Positions 1 to 13,250 of a stretch of DNA of 64,000 nt are shown in pieces. Both the position numbers and the translations under genes were made by a program. The stretch spans positions 384,501-448,500 of the forward strand of contig CANJKZ010000523.1 of NCBI GenBank assembly GCA_947471745.1, in the 5' to 3' direction. How positions within the stretch are numbered: position 1 is the stretch's first letter; each line of letters starts with the position of its first letter. This DNA is from Closterium sp. Naga37s-1 (Eukaryota; Streptophyta; Zygnematophyceae; Desmidiales; Closteriaceae). A model generated the notes under the pieces. It saw only the letters and a program-made list of their open reading frames with translations. It made no database searches and was not told the DNA's origin.

Positions 1-355
1 AGCAAAGCAATCTCCTCCCCACGACCGCCAGCGGTACTGCAATGCAACGCGAGCAATCTCCAATGCTGTCAACGCCATCTCATCCTCCTCATTCCATCCC
101 GTACTGCTGCTGCAACCTCCCTCCCACCCTGGCTTCCAAACCGTCCGAATCTCAACCGAAGGGGTTTGCATCCGCCCTATACAACTCCCAGATTCCGATC
201 AACCTTCTCCATCGACCGTTTTCTTACCGCTCGCGTTAGTCATTGAACTAACCAAACCGGCGGTTTTCTCTTCTTCGACATGAAGAAAAATACCATCTCT
301 CTCACTGTCTTGAGTCCGGTTTTAATCTGAAAAGGAAGGGATTCGTCGTTCCGGA
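1..355. other. 5' flank of the first gene
   Basis: Pyrimidine-rich sequence before the first start codon. It probably holds the promoter and 5' UTR of the gene starting at 356. A short open frame at 42-239 has no recognisable domain and is not called. Confidence 0.4.
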
Positions 356-1668
356 ATGGCAGCCATGGTGGGTCCATCTACCCCTATGGGGTGCGTGCAC
401 CCCTCCTCCGCCTCCTGCGATCCTTTAGACGAAGCAAAGTCGTCCAAGCCACGGCTCTCCTCTCCCATGCAAACGCAACCCTTTCCACCTCTCTCCCTCA
501 CGGACCGCATACCCAGGCCACCCGCGCCAACGAACCCCGCGGCAGTGCAAAGCTCCGCTGCAGCCGTACCCCCTCTCCCCCCGTCCCTTCACCAGAGCCT
601 TTGCCAGAAGGTGCTTCAGGCGCGGGATGCGCAAAGCAACATTCCGTCGTCCTCTCCCCCAATGTCACCCGCCCTGAAACCGCTCTTCCTCTCCCCCATG
701 TCCCCGCACACGCCTCCGCTTCCGCCCTTCGCGTCCGCGAGCCCTGTCGTCACGCCGTCGCTGCATCCCGCGAGCCGAACGCCGCATGCCGGCAGAGGGG
801 CTCCAGGCGTCACGAATCTGCGACAGACTCCTTCAGGCGCGGATGATCGCACATATGGCGGCATGAAAGTCGGCATGTACCATCCGGAGCAGGAAAATCT
901 GTGCCGGTCGCCGTCCTGGTAAGCCGGGGGAGGCGTATTGTGTTTTGTACTGGAAATGAAGGATCAGAAGAGTAATGCCTTCAAAGGAGGATTCCAGCCC
1001 TTTCGGCTGCTGCACTGGCTCCCTTTGTTCCCCATCTCACGACCTGTCCTGGACGATGCGACAGAAAAGCTTACCATTTCCGCCTTTTGTCTCTCTCCTC
1101 TCCTGCTTCCCCGCGTCTCCCGCTCCTGTGTCATGACCGCAGGCCAAGCCACAAGCGCAAGCGGCACGAGGTGCAGGACTGGTCGCCGGGCGCCCCGTGC
1201 GGCGTGCTCCGCATGACCGCCGGGTGCCCGTCGCCGCATCGCCTCAGCAACTGCAACAGCCCTGTTCTCGGCACGCTTGCGCCCGCGCGGCCGTTCGCGA
1301 GCGGAGGGTCCGCCGGCGCGGGGGAGGGCATCGGTGGCAGTGGCGGCGACAGGTGGACTCCGTCGAAGAGTCCGCGGTTGATGCCGCACCACATGGTGCG
1401 TCGCAGGAGTAGGGCAGAGTGAAAGCATTGGTGCTTCCAACCGTTGATTTCTCATGCCTCCCTTGTCGCCGTTATGTCTCGTCTTGTCGTGTGACGAGTC
1501 CTCATCCCGTTGTCCTTCTTTTCTCTCTTTCTCTCTGTGTCGCTCCGTCTTCCAGGATTCGAAAGCGACTCAACGATCTCCCCGCTCGGGCCGCTGTGAT
1601 GCCGCTGCTGCTGCTGCTGTGGGATTCAGAAACAGCCCGGGAGCACCGCACCATCAGCCGCCACCGCC

Positions 1669-1706
<38 letters not shown>

Positions 1707-4700
1707 GCATGTCTCCCGCATCCGCCGCGCGTCTTAGCAGGAGCTACTCGCAACCCACCCTGGGTCACCAGTCGCAAGGGCAGCCGTCGCAGCAGCACAG
1801 CGCGCACACTCCGAATATGCTCAGTCCCTTCAACCGCCCTCAGCACCACCCTCACGCGTACCCTCAAGCGCACGGCCCGCCGTCTTCTCCGCACGAGATC
1901 CGGCAGCACCCGTGCCCGTCTAACACACCGCAACTGCCGCATCCTAACTATGGCGCTCCGCAGTCCGCGCCGTCCGGCGCGCCATCGCCTGCAGCAGCCA
2001 GGGCATGCCCGCCTTGCCCCTCCCCGCTCGTTTTCCCGCAGCAGACCCCGCACACTCCCAGCCTGCAACCCGCGCAGGCGCCCTCCGTCCCCTCCAGCCC
2101 TGCGCCGGTGTCTTCCCCCAGCCTCTCCGGAAAGCCCGCGCTCGTGCCCATCGCTCCGCGGAAGATTCTCCCCGCCACCCCCACGCTTCACCCAAGCAGC
2201 ATTCCGCCGGTGGGGCAGAGAGGCGCAAAGATCCTCGGACTTATGGGTCTCAACGTCGCGCCCGGCGCGCTCCCAAACCTTATGGCGCACCCTCCGCAAC
2301 TGGGGTCCATGGGGGCGCACGCGGGCGGAGTAATGGGCATGGGCGCGGGGATGAGCATGGGTCCGCCTGGCTCGTTCCCCTCGTCCTCCCCCTCCGCTCT
2401 CTCCCGCTCCCAGAGCATGACCACCAGCAGGGTGCCTGTTCTCCCCTGCCCCTCCGCCACTGCCGCCGCTATTGCGCGAGCGCGAGCGTCAATGCCGCGG
2501 AGCCTCAGCGCGCCGCGTGTGCTTGCTGCGAACGGCGCTCCTGCTGCCTTAACTCCTACTGTTACCGCCGTGAACGGTGCTGGTGGTAACCTCGGCACCG
2601 GCAGCAGCGGGGGAGGTCCCATGATGGGCTCGCCGTTCCTCTCGCCTTCCCTTGCCGGCAAGCCGTCTCACATCGCCGGAATCCGTCAGCTCTGCCAGTC
2701 CCCTGCCGTCGCGCAGCTTCCGCCGCCCGCGCTTCCCATCCACGCGCTGCCCCCGCTCGGGGGTTCTCCCGCCGTTGGCGCGGGGGGCGCTGGCGCGGGC
2801 AGCCAGATGGGGGCTGGGGCGAACGTGGGCGGAACGAGGGCGGGTAGTGTGAACGCAGTAGCGCCAGCAATGCGGCAGGCAGGCATGGCTTGGGTGGACC
2901 GGCTTTCGAATCTGGCGCACCATCATGCTAGCAAGCAGCAGCCGCAGCAGAAGCAACAGCAGCAGCAGCAGCAGCACAGCAGGCAGCAGCAGCAGCAAAC
3001 TCAGCCCGTGCAGCAGCAAGAGCGTGTGGCAGCAGGAGCATGCAGCTCTCCTGCTCCACGTACAAGCAGCGTGACAGGCGGCGGTGCGCCCACGGATGCC
3101 TCGGCAGCAGGTAGCCAGGCAGGCAGCGGAGTGTGCGCAGCGGGAAGCGAGCAGCGCACGGCTAAGACCTCCGCCCTGGCATCGGTTTCAAAGAACAAGG
3201 GAGCGAGTGCGGACGAGAGGGACAGCCGGGAAGAGGCGGAGGAGCAGGCGAAGGCGGGTGGAGCAAAGCTGGCGGCAAGCCCTAGCCTGGTGAGCAGGAA
3301 CGTTCCGCTGCCGCTGCAGCAGGCTGCGCATCAGAAGTGTTCAGCCGGTGGGTTCTCTGTTGGGCCTGGCCTCGCTGCGCTGCAGCGCCGCCCCCTGCCT
3401 CCTGTGCCGGAGGGCGATGCGGATGCTGCCCCTGATGCTGCTGCCGCGAGTCTGCCCAAGTGTGAATCCGTGTGTGAGAGCTCCGTGCCTCCTGTCTCAA
3501 ACGCGGGTCCGCCTTCTGCGTTTGCTGCTGATGCTGCCAATGCTGTTGCTGATGCTGATTCCGGTGCTGGTGGCGGCACTGCGTACACGGTGGCGGCGCA
3601 GCAGCATGCACGCAGAGCAGAGGAGAGCATCAAGACGGAGGATCAGCTGCAGGTGCACCAGCAGCAGCACCTTGCAGTGCCCCAGCAGCCATCGAATGCA
3701 CAAGAGCAATCTTTGCTTGAGCTCAAGCCTGAGCATGAGCAGCAGCAGAATGAACAGCAGCAAAGCAAGGTGGAGCACGAGGAGCATCCACCGCCGCCGC
3801 AGCAACTGGAGGAGCAACCGACCCAGCAGCGCCAGGAGCGCCAGCAGCAGCAGCAACAGCAGGAGGAGGAGGCTCCCCAGAAGCAGCAGCAGGAGGAACC
3901 GCTGCAGGCAGCGAACGCAGCAATGGTAAAGGCAGACGAGGAGCGACAGGCAGTGCTGGAGAGCCGCAACGAGCCGGACTGCTCCATGGCACACTCAACC
4001 CCGCAGCCAACATCTCTCGCACACCCGCCCTTGGGCTCTCAACCTCCTGCCGCTGCTCCTCCTGCTGTTGACGCTGCTCCCTATGCGATGCCGATGGCGG
4101 CTGCTGCTTCGCCATCCGTCATCGCAGCACCTGCTGCTGCTGCACTCCCTGTGGGTCAGCCCGACTCCATGCCTGCCGGCCTGGGTGCCTCCCTGCCGCC
4201 TCTCTTCCCCGGCGAGCTCACCTACCCGGGCTGGCCTGCAGCAGATGAGTCGCTGGGAGGGGCGGGCGGCGAGGAGGACGGCGTGACGTGGACGGATGCA
4301 GGGCTGATGAGGGCGGAGGACATGGAGCAGAACGAGATGGAGGTGCTGGAGTGGTGCCCAGATGGCTCTGATACTGGCTTTGTGGTGGACGGGGAGTACT
4401 ACTCCGTGCCTGGCGATGCTGCCATCATGCCCTCCCATGCGGAGCTTGCAGCGTTGCCTGCTGGCCCCGGGCCTGTTACTGCTGCTGCTGTTGCTGCTGC
4501 TGCTGGTGTGTCTGTTGCTGACCCTGTGGCCGGCTCTCTGGCTGTTCACATGGGTCGACCTGCGGCCGTGCATGTTCCCAATCAGCAGCCCAGCTTCAAC
4601 GCCTGGCACGCTCCTCTTGCTCCGTCGCCCCAGGCTCATGCCTGCATGCCGCCACCGTCCTATCGTCCCTCAGACCCATCAGGATTCAATCCTGCTGCTG

Positions 4701-4888
4701 GTGCTGCAACAGCGGCAGGGTCTGCACAGGGCCATGGCTTTGCCGTGAGGGGCGGAGAGCAGGGGATGCAGATGGAAGGGGGTGAGGAGGCGGTGGGTGG
4801 TCTCGAGAGCACTGACAGTGTGGTGGGGCTGTGGGGTGCTTATGGGGAGGAAGAGAGGCCCCATAGTGGGGCGCACATGCTGTGCTGA
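356..4888 (+). CDS. Q/P/A-rich low-complexity protein, family not recognised
   Basis: Three exons, 356-918, 1143-1395 and 1556-4888, give 1,382 residues. Introns 919-1142 and 1396-1555 are GT-AG and phases fit at both junctions (a TG|G Trp codon at the first, phase 0 at the second). The ATG at 356 is the first in a long open frame. Exon 1 is Pro/Ser-rich. Exon 2 carries a basic patch (KRKRHEVQDW) close to its start. Exon 3 opens with a short Ala run and a polyglutamine run encoded by CAG repeats (about 1671-1704), then has Pro/Ser/Met/Gly-rich sequence, further Gln-rich blocks (about 2935-3015 and 3650-3900), and an acidic patch near the C-terminus (about 4267-4400) with the motif EVLEWCPDGSD. 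No catalytic domain, signal peptide or membrane segment is visible. The composition suits a disordered nuclear or RNA-associated protein, but that is inference. The splice model is better supported than any function. Confidence 0.78.
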
Positions 4889-6075
4889 GAGGGCTGCGTG
4901 TGGCATGTGCATGGGTTACGTATGTAGGGAGGTTGAAGGAGAGAGATGGACAAGGTATGCGCTAGGCGCAACACCATCTGCGTTGTGATTGTTGCGCATT
5001 TCTGCTTGTTCTTGCGTCTTGTTTGCTTTGTGTGTTTCATTCTGTGAGCGCATGAATGTGCGCGCGTGTGTGTCTGTGTGTGTGTTTTTCGTGCGTACAC
5101 GTATGCCCGTGCATGCCTGTGTGCTGGTTTGTCTGTTTCTGTTCATGTATGGAAGCTTGTGCATCCATGCGTCACCATACTTGCCCTACCCTCCGTCACA
5201 GGCACAGCAATCGCTGGCCCCCGGGGGTAGGGCACCATGCAGCGTGCCTTGCTTATATCCTTGGCATGTAGCTACTACTATACACTACAATACAGCCCAC
5301 AGCCCTCTTCATGTGCCCCTGAAGCCCCGTCAAGACGAGAACAGGCTGTGTGCTCCAAGGGTTCAGTTGGGGGGAGATGCACACTGCATGTGCTTGCAAT
5401 CTTTCAAGTTGCTGGCTTCAAATGGTGGTGCAGGGTGGGTGAATTGTATGGCAGATATGTACGACTTTCATTGTAATATCTATTTCTGTACCCTTTCTTT
5501 TGGAATGCTTTGAAATGGTACCTCCGTTTCAACATTAGAATCAGAACTCGAGAAAAGGAGTATGAATAATGGACGAAATGAAACTTTAGGGTCTAGGTGT
5601 GCAAGTGTGCAAAATGCGATAGTGTTCTGAAAAGCATACCGGTATCTGCCTTGATACAAAATCCCCAAACACTGACGAGGCTTTCTGTACCGGATCTACT
5701 CAGCGCTTGGTTTTTGCGGGAAAGCTGACACCGAGTCGGTCGGATGCGAGCGAAATTGTTTCACCAGTGCAACAAACAACCCCCACTAGCCGTTTCACTT
5801 TTCTGTCATGCGCGAATCTCGCTGTCACCTCCCTTTCTCTCTTTATCGCTTTTGTCTTTCACCAGTTTCCGAGATTCAGATATTCATGTATGCTTCGTCA
5901 GCCTTACCATTCTGCTTCCCGTGATCCATTGTTTCCACTAGTTTTACGTGCCGAACCCTAACGTTAGCAACACAGAGTTTCGAGCTTTTTGTTCTTGCAC
6001 CATTCCCTCGTTCTTGGAGTAGTTTGATGGGTGTTTCGCTGGTAACGAGCACCGATTGTTCCGCGCTCTCCGCCC
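4889..6075. other. Intergenic: 3' UTR of gene 1, promoter/5' UTR of gene 2
   Basis: About 1.2 kb with no credible coding sequence. The left part is T/G-rich with short TG runs (about 5060-5100), consistent with a 3' UTR. The right part, up to 6075, is less GC-rich and probably carries the promoter and leader of the J-protein gene. No sharp regulatory motif was identified. Confidence 0.4.
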
Positions 6076-8960
6076 ATGCCTGCCAGCATTCACCAGAGTT
6101 CCCGCGGAGGAACTCCGTTGGGGAGGCCTCGCCGCATAGTGCACGCTAAGCGATCCGGTCGGGTTGCCGACGTGGGAACGGCGAGCAGCGATGCGCAAGC
6201 ACACGCCGTATCCGGCAAAAGGCTTTCCTTCATGGATCTTGATCCAGAGACGTCGGATCATGCGCACTCGCAGTCATCTCAGCAGCAGCAGCCTCCCGCT
6301 GCCTTTCCTTCCGCCGCGTTCATCTCGCCCTTTTCCGTGTTCGGAGCAGCCGAAACGCCGCTAGTAACCCCCGCCGGACCGTCTGTAGCCGGGTCGGATC
6401 CCGCATCGATGGCTGCGAAGAAGCCTGCGAAGGTTGCAACGCAAGAGCCGCCGCTGTTTCGCTTCGGTACGGGGGGAACCGCGGCGCAGGCGCAAGCGCA
6501 GGGATCGAGGCCGCCGGGGGACTCGGCCGGCGCGCCGTCACGGGGCACGCACAGTCGGCGGGTAGCGCGAGGGGGTTGGAACCGGGGGAGGGGGAAGGGC
6601 GCGAGCCCGGAACCCATGCTCACGGATTCCGCCGAACCCGCCCGTGACGTGCCTGGTGGTCGGAGTGGTCCCGTGGGTGGCGCCGTGAGTGACGTCGTGG
6701 GTGGCGGCGGGGGTGACGGCATGGATGGTGTGGCTACGAACGGATGGACTTGGCTGAAACCTAGCAAGGTCGCCGGCGGGTCCGCTTTCGAGGTGAATCC
6801 AGCAGCGGGGTTCTCTTTCGGCAATGGCGTTTCGACACCTCGTGCGCCGTCCGCAACGGCGGGAACTGCTGCTGGTGATTTGCCTGACGATGGCCATTCA
6901 GGTGAATCTACCGAGTCGTTTGTAACAGCTGCTAGCGCATCCGTCTCTACCGCGTCTGCTGCCTCTGCTGCAACCGCCACTGCCGATACCGCTGCGCGTA
7001 CCAGTGCTGCTGCTGCTGCTGCCGCGACTGACGCTCCGTCGTCTGCGCCGGCGTCAGTTAACGGTTCACCGGCCGCAAGTACTAGCGCGATGCCCTTTCC
7101 TTCATTCAATATCTTCGAATACCCTCGCCCTCACACCTCCGCTGCTTCCCCCTCGCCCGCACCTGCTCCGCTCTTTGGGACCGCCTTTCCCGTGATCTCC
7201 GCCTCCTCCGCCTTCCCCTCTTCCGCCTCACAATTGTCGTCTGTGCTTCCGCCTCCATTCGCCTCGTCCCTGTTTCACACCTCCCAAACTCCGCCGCTTT
7301 TCTCCTCGTCAGCGCCCTTTGCGGCGGGCCCTCCTGGAACCATACCGCTCTTTTCCTCCTCCTCCTCCTCCTCCTCCTCCTCCTCCTCCTCCGCCGCCGC
7401 TGTCGACGCTGCGCCAGTGTTCCAAACGACAGCTGCAGCCCCGTTCGCGGCAGCAGGCGCAGTGAGGCCGCGCATGGCGTCAGAGGGCGCGCGCGCGGGC
7501 GGGAAGAAGGTCAAGTCGCGCAGCTCGCGGGTGGCAGGCAAGGGGGGGATCGCACCGGCTGCAGGGGCTGCAGCTGCTACTGGGGTGGGTGGTGGGCAGG
7601 ATGCGGACGGTATGGTACGCGATAATGGTGGTGTTGGAAGGGATTCGAGCAGCGGAGCAGATGCGGACGATGCTGCAGCAGTGGCGAGTTCTGGGTTACG
7701 AGCCATGGCTGCAGAGGGCGATGCCCATGTGCAGGTCATCGCCGCATCTGAACCTCCTCCTGCTGCCGCCACGGCTGCTGCTCCTGCGGCTGCTGCAGCG
7801 GCGGGGGCTGCTCCTGTTGCTCCTGCTGTCCCGCCCGTCTCTGCGTCTGCACCATCTCCGGCCAAGCACGAGCGCAGTGACGCCGCGAGCAGTGGGGGCG
7901 CGCAGCCCTCCCCTGGCTTCGTCTTCGGCGGAAACCCCGTCCCGTCCGCGCCCACTCCCGCGCCCACCATGCACTTCGACCCGCTTGCCCGCGCCAACCC
8001 CGCGCCCGCAGGTACAAGCGCAATCCCTGCCGCGCGCCTTGCCCCGCTGCCCGAGGTGGTGTTTGGAGCAGTGGCAGAGGGACACGTGGCAGCACAGGAG
8101 GCGCGCACAGGCACGCCGGGAATTCGTAGGAGGGCGATGGTGGGTAGGCGGGCAGGCGGAGGGAGGGCTGCTGCACGAGTGGGGAGAGGTGCGCGCGGAG
8201 TGGGGTCGGCGGACGCAGTGAGCTTCGCGCCAGCGCCCGCAGTTTCGAGTAGCGCAGCAGCAGCAGGGGCAGCAGGCGCAGGGAAGGCAGGGAAGGAAGA
8301 GGCAGATATGGGGTTGGGGCTGAGCCTTGGGCTGCGGCAGTGGGGCGTGACTGAGAGCTCTGGAGAGCAGGATGGCGCAGGCAGTGGGGCGGGTGGGGCC
8401 CGCGTGCGGATTGGGGAGGAGCAGATGCGCTCAGAGGAGGGCCTTGGCGCGGATACAGCAGCGGATGGGGAGGAAGGCGAGACAGGGGAGCAAGAGGAGC
8501 AAGGGGAGAAAGCGCAGCAGGGGGAGGCGAGGCACGCAGAGGGCGTTGCTAAGTCGCGAGAAGATGAGCAAGAGTCGCAGGGGCGGGCAGGGGAGAACGG
8601 TGAGAAGCGCGGTGCAGCAAAGGAGGCTGGTGCGGCGAGCGGCACCGAGGGAGCAGAGGAGAGGCGGGTGAGGGAGGAGCAGAGGGAAGCGGTGGGTGGA
8701 GAGGCGAGTGTGCGGGCGATAGGGGAGAGGATGGCAGGGGTGGAGATCGGTGACAGTGGGCTGGCGGCTGCAGTGGCGAGTGTGCAAGCAGAGATGGCGA
8801 AGATGGCCGTGAGAGGGGTGCTGCCTCACGGCCTCGAGAAGGACGTATACCCTCCTCATCCTCCTCCTCCTGCTTCTGCTTCTGCTTCTGCTTCTGTTTC
8901 TGCCTCTGCAGCTACTCCTACAATGAGTGGCACGAGTACAACGACCACCGTTGGCAGTGG

Positions 8961-9016
<56 letters not shown>

Positions 9017-12000
9017 GTGCTGGTGCTGCTGGTGGTGGTGGTGGCACAGGAGTGCGGGCAGGGCTGAGTGCGGACAAGGCTGGAGGGACGGGTGAGGGGA
9101 GTGAGGGTGAATCGAGAGTGAGGCAGGTGGAGAGTGTGGTGAGCCGGTTGCAAGAGCTGAGTGTGGGTGGTGGTGGTGAGCAGGGCCGTGGCGGGGGAGA
9201 GGAGGGTGGTCGTGAGGGAAGGGGGCAGCACGAACAGCGGCGGAAGGAGCATGAGCAGCAGCAGCAGCAGGAGCAGGTGGACGAGCAACTGGCGAGGTTG
9301 AAATTGTCTGTTGAAGCTGCTGTTGCTGTTGCTGGTGGTGATGGTGATGGTGCAGACGAGACGGAGAGTGCGAGGGGGCAGGAAGGAAGCGGAGGAAGCA
9401 ACGCAGCAGCAGCAAGCAGGGAGGGAGCCGCTGCAGCGGCAGCAGCAGCTGTCGCAGCAGCAGCAGCGGCTGCTGCCGCCGCTGCAGCAGCAGAGGAAGA
9501 TGCAGAAGCAGCAGCAGCAGTGCCGGATCTCCTAGCGAACCTGAATCTCAGCTCGCTCCCGCTGAACCTACCAACGGGCCCAGGGTCAGACGAGAAGCTC
9601 AAGCTGTACATGGATGGGCTAGCGTCTGGTCTCAGACTCGGGCTGCGCCTGGGGAGGGAGTCCTCTGTTGGCCCAGGCCCCACTGCTTTTGTTCCCCCAG
9701 GGCCCTTCACTCCCCCAGGACCCGCGGCTGTGTCCCCAGGGCTCACCACTGCTTCACCACCTCCTCCACAGCCGTCTCAACAGACTTTTGCAGCAAGGCA
9801 AACGGCCCCCCTTGATGCATCTGCTTCACCTGCTTTCACTGGGTTTGCTGCTGCCACACCGCCGCTCAACACCACCCCTGCCTTTGTCTTTTCAACGCCT
9901 AACCCCAACTCCCACATCCGTTTTTCTGGCCAGTCGTCGCCGTCGTTACACACCCCACCGACGTCTTTTGGCTCCTCGCCCGCGCCAGTCGCCTCCCCGC
10001 CTTCCTTTTCCACACCACCCTTTTCCACGCCCGCCACTCCCCTTTTTGGCTCACCGGCTGCTGCAGCAGCACCTGCTGCTGTTGATGCATCTGCTGCTGC
10101 TGCCGCTGGTGGTGTTGGTGCGGCTCCCGTGTTCTCGTTTGGGGTTGCGACAGCGTCTGGTACTGAAGCTCCTCCGTTTGTGTTTGGGAAGGGGGCGAGG
10201 GTGGGTGGAGAGCGAGGTGGGCACAGGGGGCGAAGCAGGGCGAGTGTTGACAGAGCCAAAGGGCAGCCTGTGGGTGAACACACGACTGCTCCCGCTGCTG
10301 CTGCGCCTGCTGCTGCGACGCCTTCTGCTAGGAATGCAGCCCCTGCTGCCGCCACTCCTGCTGCTGTGCCTGCTGCTACTACAGCTGCTGCTGCTGCTGC
10401 TTCTGCGGCGGCTGGTGGGAAGGATGCATCAGCAGTGGAAAGAGAGCCAGTCCTCAACGTGCCTGGGCCATCCCTGTCATCATCATCATCAGCATCATCA
10501 TCAGCATCGTCAACAGCTGCAGCAACAGCAGCAGGAGCCAGCACTGCCGCCGCCGCCGCCACCGCCCCAGCAGCAGCAGCGCCGGTGTTCGAGTTCGGTT
10601 GCACATCAGGAGGGGCACCGTCTGTGAACCGTCAGGAGTTCACCTTCTCGTTCACGTCCCCTCTCGCGCCCTCCTTGTCTCTGCCCACTCCCTTCGCGCC
10701 CCTCTTCACCACCCCGCCATCGGGAACGCCATCCGCTGCAACCAGTAGGAGGGGAAGTCAGAAGAGCTCTGGAGGAAGTGGTGGTGCAGGAAGTGGTGCG
10801 AGTGGTAGCAGCCCTAGCCCCATGGAGTGCTCTCCTGGGGAGGCGCGGTTCCCTCCAGGCGCTACAGGCGAAGGGTTGTCAGGTTATGGTGCGGGTGGTG
10901 GGAGCAGTGGGGGAAGTGAGAGGAGGGGGGGCGATGGGGAGGCTGTTAGGGGTCGTGAGGTGGATGGTGTTGGAGCGAAGCTGGAGCAGATGGGGATACG
11001 GGAGGAGAGCGCGAGACAGGGGGATGGGGATGCGGAAAGCATGGAGCAGCAGGAGCAAGAGCCAGGGCAGCAGCAGGAGCAGGCTAAGGGGTTGTTTGAG
11101 GATGTGGGGTTGTTTGGAGCGACGGGCGCAGCGGCAGCGCAGGCAAGAGCAGCAGAGGTTCGACTGGAGGACCTAGCTGGGTTCAGATTCGCTGCAGGGG
11201 CTGCTTCCCCTGGCGGCAAAACGGGTGCTGCTGCTGGGGGTGGTGCTGGTAGTGCGAGGCACAGCCGCCACACGCCCCACCGCATGGGCCAGGGGAGCAG
11301 GAGGGGGAAGGTGTCTTCTAGGGAGAGAGCTGCTGGTGCAGGGGGTGCTGGCTCTGCTGCTCGCGTGCCTTCTGCTGCTGCTGGTGCAGCTTCGGGTGAT
11401 GGGTCTGCCTCCGCTGCTGCTGCTGCTGTTAATGTGAAGGCCACGGGTGACGCTGCAAGGACTAATCGTTTTGCTGCTGGTGGGGCAAGTGTGAGGAAGG
11501 AGGCTGGGGCAGGAGCAGGAAGAGCGGGAGAAGAGCCTGCGAGGGCAGCAAGGAGAGGCATTGAGGGGGCGGCCAAGGACGCGGAGCAGTCATGCGAGAA
11601 ATGGAGGCTCAAGTACGTCCCTGCTTACAGCCCTTTCGTTTCCCAAATCCAATCCAATTCTCTAAGCCACTCCCTCTCTCCTTCCACCTGCCTATTCACC
11701 ACCACCAGCACTCCCCTGTCACCTCTGCCATCCTCACCATTCCCGTTCCTCCCTCACCCCCTGCCACTCGCACCCTGTCCTTCCCCCCCGGCCTGTCTTG
11801 TATCCCCCAGGGGCAACCAGGTGTATGGGAAGGGCGAGTACGCGAGAGCAGAGGATTTCTACTCGCGTGGGCTCAGCACAGCAGCGGCCTTCACAGCGTT
11901 CCCCGACTGCATGCGTGCTGCCATGCTGTGCCACAGCAACCGCGCCGCCACGCGCAAGCACCTGGGGCGGGTGCGAGAGGCCCTGCGCGACTGCCGCGCT

Positions 12001-13213
12001 GCGCTTGCTATTGACGGATCGTTCTCGCGCGTGCTGCTGCGCATGGCCAGGTGCGTGGTGGCGGAGTGTGGTGGTGTGCGTTATTAGACGAAAGCTTCTG
12101 GTTTCCTGTTTCCACTTTCCGCTGTTTTTCCATTCCAGTCCTGTGACTCTCACAGCGCAGCACACTTTTCGTGACTATCACGTTGCGTCTTCTCCAATGC
12201 TTTCTCTCCTTGCACCTCCCACCCCATCCCCCCCTCTCCCACCCCCCCATGCTCTCCCCTGCCGCTTCAACTCCCCCATTCCACCAACGCACCAATCCCC
12301 AGCTGCCACTTGGCACTCGGTGAGCTGCGAGAGGCACGCCAGGTGTACCTGTCTCTAAAGCAGCAGCCCTTGGGATTGCCGCAAGGTGTAGCAGGCGGAG
12401 ATCCCAAGGTGGCGCGCGAGGCGGAGCAAGGGCTATTGCAGGTGGAGCAGGTGGAGGGGAGCATGGGGAAGGCTCTTGCTCTGCTGCGTGTGCCTTCACA
12501 TGTCTGGCCTGCAGCTGTTGCTGCTGCAGGGGGTTCTGGCGGGGCAGGGGCAGCGGCAGAAGGGGCAGCGGGAGGGATTTCGCGGTCAGCATCAGCAGGG
12601 GCGGTGGGGGGGGTGGGAGCAGGCGGGGGAGCAGCAGGAGCGGGAGGGGCGGCGGCAGCAGGAGCGGCTTCGGGGCTGGTGATGGGGAAGGAAGCGGAGG
12701 AGGCGTATGGGCTGCTGGAGAGGGTTGGGGAGGTGTGTCCGTACTGGGAAGTGCTGCTGTGCGCCAAGGCACGCGCTCTGCTGCTCGTGAGTGCCGTTGG
12801 GGGGATGTGGGGGGAGGAGATGGAATGAGCGACACAGTGGGAGGTGGTGTTGGGAATGTTGAAGCATTTTGGTGGGTTTAGAGTTTACCACCAAGTTGTT
12901 TTGCATGGCTCTCCCCTGTTGCTCTTTGCGCTCCCCTGGCACATGCTATCTGCAATCCCTTTCTTTCCCTCTCCTTTCTCTTCTCTCATTGTGTGCCTTT
13001 GTGCCTTCCTCCCATGTCTCCTGAATATCTATCTGTCTGTCTGTCCTCCTGTCCGTCTGGCTGTATGTCTTGGCTGTCTGGCTGTGTGTGTGGGTATGTG
13101 TGTGTGTGTGTGTGTGGGGGTATGTGTGTGTGTGTGTGTGTGTGTTTGTGTGTGTGTGGGTATGTGTGTGTGTGTGTGTGTGTGTGTATGTGGGTATGTG
13201 TGTGTCCGTGTGG

Positions 13214-13250
<37 letters not shown>

